From Bacillus sp. Y1 (GTDB taxonomy: Bacteria > Bacillota > Bacilli > Bacillales > Cytobacillaceae): DNA of 64,000 nt. The first letter of the stretch is position 1. Each line of letters begins with the position of its first letter. This document shows, in pieces, positions 58,100-64,000 of the stretch. A program made the position numbers and the translations under genes. The DNA lies in the NCBI RefSeq assembly GCF_003586445.1, contig NZ_CP030028.1:1254501-1318500 (forward strand). Direction: 5' to 3'. The notes under the pieces are model-generated. The model had not been told where the DNA came from and did no database searches. It saw only the letters and a program-made list of their open reading frames with translations.

Positions 58100-59365
58100 T
58101 TGGTTGAAAAAAGAACGCCGATACAAGTTGGTGAAGCAGTAAAGAAAGTGATGTCGTATTTCTTACCGGGCAAAAAAGAATTAGTTTCTATTAACGAGAG
58201 TTATGGCCGATACCTTTCAGAGGATTTAGTCGCAACGTCAGATGTTCCCCACTTCAATCGTTCTCCTTATGATGGTTTTGCTATTCGTTCGGTTGATTCA
58301 GCAAATGCTTCGCTTTCCAATCCTGTTGAATTCGAAGTGGTTGATCATATTGGTGCAGGATACGTTTCTAATAAGGAAGTCGGTGAATTCCAGGCAGTTC
58401 GCATTATGACAGGTGCACAGATGCCTATGAATTGTGACGCAGTTGTCATGTTAGAACTCACAAAAACAAGTGAAAAGAACGGAAAATCATATATGTCCAT
58501 TAAGCGATCTTATAAACCAGGAGATAATGTTTCTTTCGCTGGTGAGGATGCGAAAAAGGGAGAAGTCCTTGTAAAAAGAGGAACAAAAATCAATCCCGGG
58601 ATTCAAGCGATGCTTGCAACATTTGGCTATAAGGATGTACCTGTTGCTAAAAAACCTATAATTGGATTATTTGCCACTGGTACAGAACTGCTTGAGGTAG
58701 AGGATGAATTACAGCCGGGGAAAATCCGAAACTCTAATACCCACATGATCATTGCTCAAATCGAGCGTTCTGGGGCCGAAGTAAGGTATTTCGGAAAACT
58801 TCCTGATGATTTTGAATTATGCTATGAATCGATTAGAAGTGCCATAGTAGAGGTTGATTTATTGATTACTACTGGTGGTGTCTCGGTTGGAGACTTCGAT
58901 TATTTGCCTCAAATTTATAAAAAGTTGGGGGCGGATGTCCTTTTTAATAAAGTAGCAATGAGACCTGGAAGTGTTACCACAGTAGCACAATTGGATGGAA
59001 AAATTTTATTTGGGTTATCTGGAAATCCTTCTGCTTGTTATGTAGGGTTTGAGTTATTTACGAGACCAATCATTCGTACCATGCTGTATTGTCCGAAGCC
59101 ACATTTAAGAAGAGAAAAGGCCGTTCTAGAAGTTGATTTTCCAAAAGCAAACCCATTTACTCGTTTTGTGAGGAGCAAAGTAACAATCGCTGATGGAAAG
59201 TTAGTGGCCGCACCTAGTGGAGTAGACAAATCAAATATAGTGATGAGTTTGGCAGGGGCCAATTCATTTATTATCCTACCAGGTGGAACAAGAGGGTATG
59301 AAGCCCATACGATTGTTGATGTCTTACTGTTAGAGGATCATGAAGGTAGTGAATGGCCGTGGTAA
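58100..59365 (+). CDS. moeA: Molybdopterin molybdenumtransferase MoeA
   Basis: A 421-residue MoeA, which inserts molybdate into adenylylated molybdopterin. The N-terminal P-x-F-N-R-S-P-Y-D-G-F-A block is near residue 52, M-T-G-A near 102, T-G-G-V-S-V-G-D-x-D near 257 and L-S-G-N-P-S-A near 302. The start is a TTG at 58100, ten bases after ATAGGAG; no ATG fits better. It overlaps mobB by 13 bases, so the two are coupled. Confidence 0.94.
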   Translation: MVEKRTPIQVGEAVKKVMSYFLPGKKELVSINESYGRYLSEDLVATSDVPHFNRSPYDGFAIRSVDSANASLSNPVEFEVVDHIGAGYVSNKEVGEFQAVRIMTGAQMPMNCDAVVMLELTKTSEKNGKSYMSIKRSYKPGDNVSFAGEDAKKGEVLVKRGTKINPGIQAMLATFGYKDVPVAKKPIIGLFATGTELLEVEDELQPGKIRNSNTHMIIAQIERSGAEVRYFGKLPDDFELCYESIRSAIVEVDLLITTGGVSVGDFDYLPQIYKKLGADVLFNKVAMRPGSVTTVAQLDGKILFGLSGNPSACYVGFELFTRPIIRTMLYCPKPHLRREKAVLEVDFPKANPFTRFVRSKVTIADGKLVAAPSGVDKSNIVMSLAGANSFIILPGGTRGYEAHTIVDVLLLEDHEGSEWPW

Positions 59366-59880
59366 ACCCCGTAATTGTGCAAGTAGTTGGTTTTCAAAAC
59401 AGTGGAAAAACAACATTTGTCAAAAAACTACTAAATGAACTATCCAAGCAAAATATATATGTAGCTACAATTAAACATCATGGGCATGGTGGCAAACCTG
59501 ACGTAGTTGAAAAAAAGGACTCTTCGGAGCATATATATTCTGGTGCCTTTGCCTCATTAGTTGAGGGAGAAGGAAGACTTCTTCTTCAAGTAGAGAAGGA
59601 TGAATGGAATGTACAAGAACAGATCCATATTTTATGTAGCATGAATCCAGAGGTTATTGTAATAGAAGGGCATAAAAATGAAAGATATAACAAAATTGTC
59701 CTTTTAAGAAATAAAGAAGATTTTGATGCTCTTAAAAGTTTAGAGCATGTGATGGCGTTTGTAAGTTGCGAACCGTTACATATAAATACGAACGTTCCTA
59801 TTTGGAACGAAAACGATACAATGACCTGGCTTGTACAATATATAAATGAACAAAGAAATCATGGAAACTGCAAAGTGTAA
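59353..59880 (+). CDS. mobB: Molybdopterin-guanine dinucleotide biosynthesis adaptor MobB
   Basis: A 175-residue P-loop GTPase-like protein. Walker A is G-F-Q-N-S-G-K-T-T at residues 10-18, and I-K-H-H-G-H-G near 40 and V-I-E-G-H-K near 93 are typical MobB blocks. It helps form the guanine dinucleotide form of the cofactor, the form used by formate dehydrogenase and nitrate reductase. mobA is not in the window. Confidence 0.92.
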   Translation: MAVVNPVIVQVVGFQNSGKTTFVKKLLNELSKQNIYVATIKHHGHGGKPDVVEKKDSSEHIYSGAFASLVEGEGRLLLQVEKDEWNVQEQIHILCSMNPEVIVIEGHKNERYNKIVLLRNKEDFDALKSLEHVMAFVSCEPLHINTNVPIWNENDTMTWLVQYINEQRNHGNCKV

Positions 59881-59903
59881 AAGTGCTTTGCAGTTTTTTG
59901 CAC

Positions 59904-59946
59904 TGTGATTCAATTCACTTACTAACACCCTTCATTCTTTTATAGT
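59904..59946 (+). promoter_or_regulatory. Fnr-type box and promoter of ywiC
   Basis: TGTGA-N6-TCACT (59904-59919) is one base from the Fnr consensus. A -10 TATAGT (59941-59946) predicts a start near 59953, again placing the box centre at about -41.5. Confidence 0.75.
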
Positions 59947-59977
59947 ATAAATAGCTACAACACTAGGAGTGAGGACA

Positions 59978-60700
59978 ATGAAATTATTTTTACCAAAACA
60001 GCATGGTGCATGGGCAATGTTAATCATCCCTTTTTGGTTAGGTGTGATTGCTTCCAACTTCCTTTGGCAGCATATCCCTTTCTTTGTGGGGTGGTTACTA
60101 CTATATTTGGCGACATATCCTATGTTGCTATTATTTAAAAGAAAGAAACTCTCTTTGTATAAAAAATGGACGATTATCTACATGCTACCGGCTTTGTTTT
60201 TTCTGCTGTTCCCTTTGTTGACAAGGCCTTCTATTATTCTTTTTGGACTGATCATGATCCCGTTTTTTTGCATAAATGCGTATTTCTCTAGCAAAAACAA
60301 CGATCGTGCACTAACGAATGATTTAAGCGCCATTATCGTATTTGCAATTGCTGGCTTAGCAAGTAGCTTTTTAGGGGAGGGAGTAGTTAGTTACAAAGCG
60401 TGGCTTGTCTTTTTCTCTTCGATTCTCTTTTTTACAGGAAGTACATTCTATGTAAAAACCATGATTCGCGAGAAAAAGAGTGAAGTATACAAACAAATCT
60501 CATGGGGATATCATTTGTTGGTGGTCATACTTTGGCTGATTGTTGGCTATTGGATCTTTGCATTAGCTAGCTTGCCCAGCTTACTTAGAGCCATTTTCTT
60601 CTATGGGAAGCCTTACTCAGCAAAAAAAGTAGGGATTTTAGAGATTGTAAATGCTGTTTTATTTTTTGGAATGATGACAGTAGCGTTACTAGTATCATAA
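59978..60700 (+). CDS. ywiC: YwiC-like membrane protein
   Basis: A 240-residue protein with about six to eight hydrophobic segments, opening M-K-L-F-L-P-K-Q-H-G-A-W-A-M-L, the signature of YwiC-like proteins. In B. subtilis ywiC lies beside the nitrate reductase and fnr genes and is switched on without oxygen; the Fnr-type promoter here agrees. Function is unknown. The ATG at 59978 follows AGGAGTGAGG. Confidence 0.9.
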   Translation: MKLFLPKQHGAWAMLIIPFWLGVIASNFLWQHIPFFVGWLLLYLATYPMLLLFKRKKLSLYKKWTIIYMLPALFFLLFPLLTRPSIILFGLIMIPFFCINAYFSSKNNDRALTNDLSAIIVFAIAGLASSFLGEGVVSYKAWLVFFSSILFFTGSTFYVKTMIREKKSEVYKQISWGYHLLVVILWLIVGYWIFALASLPSLLRAIFFYGKPYSAKKVGILEIVNAVLFFGMMTVALLVS

Positions 60701-60702
60701 AT

Positions 60703-60738
60703 AAAGCACTCGGCGTTTCACATCTGCCGAGTGCTTTT
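60703..60738. terminator. Bidirectional terminator between ywiC and fnr paralogue 2
   Basis: A perfect 12-bp stem (60703-60714 with 60726-60737) has A and T runs on both sides and overlaps the end of the convergent fnr gene. Confidence 0.86.
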
Positions 60739-61417
60739 AATCAATTTTACAAATATCAATTGGACAATCTTCACAATCAATCTCATCTCTTAAGAACATC
60801 AAATTATGAATAGTAATAATTCCTTTATCGATGGAAATGATGTTATTTTTTCGTAATTCACTTAACAAGCGATTAGCAACTTCCCTGGATGTTCCACAAA
60901 AATTAGCTATCTCTTGATTGGTCAAGGGATGATCTATGACAATGCCATGTTCACGAACAATTCCATAACTATTGCATAAACGAATGAGTGTGGAGTACAA
61001 TGCCCCTTTTTTACCGTGAAGAATAAGGTCTCTAAATTTGGTTTGGTTTCTCAATAGCTGACCGTTTAACCATTTCATAAATTGCAAAGATAAAGAATGA
61101 TCCTTGCTAAGCTTTTCCTCTAAATCGCACTTATGAATGACTGCAACCTCACCATCTTCTACTATCTTTGCGTCCAACATGTACTTAGGTGAAGCACAAA
61201 ATAAAGGCATTTCCCCAATAAGCTCTCCAGTAGAGCACATTCGAATGGTCAGTTCTCTTCCATCTGGGACCATTTTGCTGATTTGGATCTTTCCATTTAG
61301 AACGACAAATAACTCCTCAGCCTTTTGGCCTTCTTGAAATAAATAATTTCCTTTTTCAATCTTACGTGTATACCTTGCCACTTGTATAAAATCTTGTAGC
61401 TGTATGGAAGTATTCAT
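60737..61417 (-). CDS. Fnr-type anaerobic regulator, paralogue 2
   Basis: A 226-residue Crp/Fnr regulator closely similar to paralogue 1 along its length: the same F-R-D-L, G-K-K-G-A-L-Y-S-T-L-I-R and F-C-G-T-S-R-E blocks and the C-terminal D-C-E-D-C-P-I-D-I-C, so the three cluster cysteines are kept. The recognition helix differs only in S-T to V-A after the S-R-E. It should bind the same type of site. I chose the ATG at 61417 (GGTGGGTGA upstream); a GTG at 61432 is in frame. Confidence 0.87.
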   Translation of the reverse strand: MNTSIQLQDFIQVARYTRKIEKGNYLFQEGQKAEELFVVLNGKIQISKMVPDGRELTIRMCSTGELIGEMPLFCASPKYMLDAKIVEDGEVAVIHKCDLEEKLSKDHSLSLQFMKWLNGQLLRNQTKFRDLILHGKKGALYSTLIRLCNSYGIVREHGIVIDHPLTNQEIANFCGTSREVANRLLSELRKNNIISIDKGIITIHNLMFLRDEIDCEDCPIDICKID

Positions 61418-61601
61418 GGAGATGTCACCCACCTGACCGCTTTGCTAGCCACTTTAATTAACTAGTCTAACTGTAAAAAGAAAAATCAATTTCGTCAACC
61501 TTAAAACCTCCCAATAGGAGTAATTGTTTATACAGATTTTTTGTTAGAAGTACTAACATTAAAAATAATCTAAAAAAAATGAAAATAGTTTAAAAAATTG
61601 G

Positions 61602-61630
61602 TTGATTTTATTGTTAGCTATTTTTATAAT
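61602..61630 (+). promoter_or_regulatory. Sigma-A promoter of the arg operon
   Basis: TTGATT (61602-61607) and TATAAT (61625-61630) are 17 bases apart, 72 bases before the argC start. Confidence 0.7.
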
Positions 61631-61672
61631 AAGGTACATTAAAACTTATAAAAATTAAATAGAATGATTAAA

Positions 61673-61690
61673 TATGCAATAATATTCAGG
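61673..61690 (+). promoter_or_regulatory. Candidate ARG box (AhrC/ArgR operator)
   Basis: The 18 bases starting TATGCA and ending ATTCAGG match the ARG box pattern TNTGAATWWWWATTCANW at all but three positions. It lies between promoter and argC, suiting arginine repression. Confidence 0.55.
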
Positions 61691-61702
61691 AAGGGGTAAG
61701 GA

Positions 61703-62737
61703 ATGAAAGTATCAATTATCGGAACAACCGGATATGGTGGAGTTGAGTTGCTCCGTATATTGCACTCACACCCTGAATTCGACATACATTCCATTCATTC
61801 AACAAAAGAAGAAGTTGCCATTTCAGATGAATATCCACATCTTTATGGAATTATTGATAAAAAAATGAGCAGCATTGATGCTGATAAAATTGCTAAAGAA
61901 AGTGATTTAGTCTTTTTTGCTACTCCATCAGGGGTTTCCTCAAGCCTCGTTGATCAATTTATCGGTAAAGATATCAAGGTCATTGACCTATCAGGGGATT
62001 TAAGGTTAAAGGATTCTTCTGATTATCTAAAATGGTATAAAAAAACTCCTGCAAATGAGACCATTGTTGATGAAGCTGTATATGGATTAAGCGAATGGAA
62101 TAAGGAGCAGGTAAAAGCGGCAAATTGGGTCGCCAATCCCGGATGTTATCCAACAGCTACTTTACTTGGGTTAGCTCCTGTTGTAAAGGAAGGGTTAATT
62201 GACCCAAGGAGTATTATCGTTGATGCGAAATCAGGAACCTCAGGGGCAGGGAGAGCAGCTAGTCGAGCAACATTATATGCAGAGGTAAATGAGAATTTTA
62301 AAATTTACAAGGTGAATGAACATCAGCATATTCCAGAAATTGAGCAACAGTTAATGCTCTGGAATAGTGAAATTCAGCCAATCACCTTTAGCACTCATCT
62401 TCTTCCGTTAACAAGAGGGATTATGGCCACGATGTATGTCCAGCTTTCAGCAGATTGGGAGACAGGAAGAGTTATAGATTTATATCAATCGTATTATGAA
62501 AATGAGCCGTTCGTCCGAGTAAGACCACAAGGCTATTTTCCATCAATCAAGGATGTATCAAGTTCAAACTATTGTGATATAGGTTTACACGTTGATAAGA
62601 GAACAAACCGATTAACAATCGTATCGGTAATCGATAATTTAATGAAGGGTGCTGCAGGGCAGGCCGTACAAAATGCAAACATCATGTTTGGTTTGGAGAG
62701 TCATTCAGGTTTGAAGTTTATGCCACTGTATCCGTAA
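61703..62737 (+). CDS. argC: N-acetyl-gamma-glutamyl-phosphate reductase ArgC
   Basis: A 344-residue NADPH-dependent reductase of arginine synthesis. G-T-T-G-Y-G-G at residues 7-13 binds the cofactor, the catalytic Cys is in N-P-G-C-Y-P-T near 149, and K-S-G-T-S-G-A-G-R near 178 and H-x-H near 209 are conserved. It opens the arg operon, as in B. subtilis, where argC also follows the yit genes. AGGAAGGGGTAAGG precedes the ATG. Confidence 0.96.
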   Translation: MKVSIIGTTGYGGVELLRILHSHPEFDIHSIHSTKEEVAISDEYPHLYGIIDKKMSSIDADKIAKESDLVFFATPSGVSSSLVDQFIGKDIKVIDLSGDLRLKDSSDYLKWYKKTPANETIVDEAVYGLSEWNKEQVKAANWVANPGCYPTATLLGLAPVVKEGLIDPRSIIVDAKSGTSGAGRAASRATLYAEVNENFKIYKVNEHQHIPEIEQQLMLWNSEIQPITFSTHLLPLTRGIMATMYVQLSADWETGRVIDLYQSYYENEPFVRVRPQGYFPSIKDVSSSNYCDIGLHVDKRTNRLTIVSVIDNLMKGAAGQAVQNANIMFGLESHSGLKFMPLYP

Positions 62738-62751
62738 TAGGAGGTTAAGGG

Positions 62752-63984
62752 ATGGAAGCTTTATCGGAAGTGTCACAAGTAAAAAAAGTAAATGGTGGTA
62801 GCGTCGTCTCACCAAAGGGATTTTATGCAGGTGGTGTACACGCTGGACTTCGTTATTCTAGAAAAGATGTTGGATTAATATATAGTGAAGTACCTGCCAG
62901 TAGCGCAGCTGTTTACACATTAAATCAGTTTCAAGCAGCCCCGCTAAAGGTAACTCAGCATAGTATTCAGGAAAATGGAAAGCTACAAGCGGTGATTGTA
63001 AATAGTGCATGCGCAAATGCTTGTACAGGAGAAAGAGGTCTACAAGATGCCTACTCCATGCGAAAGCTGACAGCCGATAAGCTAAACATTGAGGAAACTT
63101 TCGTAGCGGTTGCTTCTACAGGAGTAATCGGTGAGTACCTCCAAATGGATCGAATTGCAGCAGGAATTTCAGAAATACAATTTGGTCAAACAGAAGAAGA
63201 TGCTGAAGGATTTCAAACGGCGATTTTAACAACAGATACATGTATGAAAAGCAGTTGTTACACAACTGAGATTGATGGGAAACTAGTGACGATGGGTGGA
63301 GCATCAAAAGGATCTGGAATGATTCATCCAAATATGGCTACCATGCTCGGCTTTATTACTTGTGATGCCGCAATATCTCCTGAGTCTCTAAAGAAAGCAC
63401 TAAAAAGCGTAACAAATGAGTCCTTCAACCAAATAACTGTCGATGGTGATACATCTACGAACGATATGGTACTTGTAATGGCGAACGGAAAAGCTGGAAA
63501 TGAGGAGCTTCATGAAGGCCATAAGGATTGGGAAGCTTTCATTGAGTTACTGAAAAATACAAGTCAAGACTTAGCAAAACAAATTGCGCGTGACGGAGAG
63601 GGAGCCACAAAGCTAATAGAAGTGAGTGTAAAAGGTGCAGCTTCCAATGACGATGCGCGTAAAATTGCAAAGCAAATTGTAGGTTCCAATCTTGTGAAAA
63701 CAGCTATTTTCGGTGCTGATGCAAACTGGGGACGTATTATTGGTGCGATTGGTCAAGCGGGTGTCGAAGTGAATGTTGATACTGTAGATATTAAACTTGG
63801 TGAAACAACGATGTTATTAAATAGTGTGCCTCAAGTGTTTTCAGAGGATGACGCTAAGAAATATTTAGAAAATGATACGATCCATATTTTCGTCGATTTA
63901 CAATTTGGAGACGGAGAAGGAAAGGCATGGGGATGTGACCTTTCTTACGATTACGTAAAAATTAATGCGAGCTATCGGACGTAA
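62752..63984 (+). CDS. argJ: Bifunctional glutamate N-acetyltransferase/amino-acid acetyltransferase ArgJ
   Basis: A 410-residue ArgJ, which transfers the acetyl group between ornithine and glutamate and so recycles it in arginine synthesis. The precursor cuts itself before the Thr in N-M-A-T-M-L-G near residue 198, giving alpha and beta chains. K-G-S-G-M-I-H-P near 185 and D-G-D-T-S-T-N-D near 230 are intact. It starts 15 bases after argC with TAGGAGGTTAAGG and continues the operon. Confidence 0.96.
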   Translation: MEALSEVSQVKKVNGGSVVSPKGFYAGGVHAGLRYSRKDVGLIYSEVPASSAAVYTLNQFQAAPLKVTQHSIQENGKLQAVIVNSACANACTGERGLQDAYSMRKLTADKLNIEETFVAVASTGVIGEYLQMDRIAAGISEIQFGQTEEDAEGFQTAILTTDTCMKSSCYTTEIDGKLVTMGGASKGSGMIHPNMATMLGFITCDAAISPESLKKALKSVTNESFNQITVDGDTSTNDMVLVMANGKAGNEELHEGHKDWEAFIELLKNTSQDLAKQIARDGEGATKLIEVSVKGAASNDDARKIAKQIVGSNLVKTAIFGADANWGRIIGAIGQAGVEVNVDTVDIKLGETTMLLNSVPQVFSEDDAKKYLENDTIHIFVDLQFGDGEGKAWGCDLSYDYVKINASYRT

Positions 63985-63997
63985 GGAGGCACATAGG

Positions 63998-64000
63998 TTG
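63998..64000 (+). CDS. argB: Probable start codon of argB, cut by the window end
   Basis: GGAGG at 63986-63990 is followed seven bases later by a TTG at the last three bases of the window. argB (acetylglutamate kinase) follows argJ in B. subtilis. Only the position supports this. Confidence 0.35.

Overview
The window reads as a chromosomal segment of a low-GC, spore-forming member of the Bacillaceae. The backbone follows the Bacillus subtilis gene order: addB-addA, an HNH gene, gerPABCDEF, yisK, yisL, yisN, asnO, yisP, yisQ, then yitK, yitL, yitS, yitT, yitU, yitV, yitW and argC-argJ. Strong AGGAGG-type ribosome binding sites, intrinsic terminators at most gene ends and the spore germination operon agree with this. 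It is not the B. subtilis group itself. sbcD-sbcC are missing between addA and the HNH gene, a carotenoid desaturase pair sits before the yisP homologue, and large accessory blocks replace the rest of the yis-yit interval. These comparisons are from memory of B. subtilis gene order, not from an alignment.

Layout. 0-5.5 kb: the 3' part of addB, addA and an HNH protein. 5.5-7.5 kb: gerPA-F on the minus strand with a sigma-K-like promoter. 7.7-14.6 kb: acyl-CoA ligase, DUF418 protein, yisK, yisL, yisN and asnO. 14.7-18.5 kb: a translationally coupled carotenoid operon (two CrtI/CrtN-type desaturases and a phytoene/squalene synthase), followed by a MATE exporter. 20-28.4 kb: a maltodextrin island with an intracellular neopullulanase, a MalEFG importer, a secreted membrane-anchored alpha-amylase and a LacI-type regulator, with several LacI-type operators. 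28.4-30.5 kb: an SDR and an HMG-lyase-like aldolase.

30.5-35.9 kb: an OFA-type MFS transporter, a DUF2294 gene, an FdhF/YdeP-type molybdoenzyme and fdhD, apparently one operon. A similar 36-nt leader core followed by an intrinsic terminator occurs twice, once before the transporter and once before the molybdoenzyme. I could not assign this to any RNA family I know, and it is the most interesting signal in the window.

35.9-42.5 kb: small accessory genes (LysE exporter with XRE-cupin regulator, DUF3231 protein, LysR regulator with SDR-MFS-SDR). 42.5-46.3 kb: lutABC for lactate oxidation and a GntR/FadR-type regulator with a perfect operator palindrome. 46.4-53.5 kb: the yitK-yitW backbone, including three small genes and four tandem hairpin repeats in an ABAB arrangement.

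53.5-61.4 kb: an anaerobic/nitrosative-stress and molybdenum-cofactor island (radical SAM/SPASM protein, two Fnr paralogues, moaA, ric/scdA, moeA, mobB, ywiC). Three promoters here carry Fnr-like boxes spaced about 41.5 bp upstream of a predicted transcription start, so an Fnr-type protein probably controls the block. The molybdenum cofactor genes could serve the FdhF/YdeP enzyme of this window or a nitrate reductase elsewhere. The window ends with argC, argJ and the probable first codon of argB.
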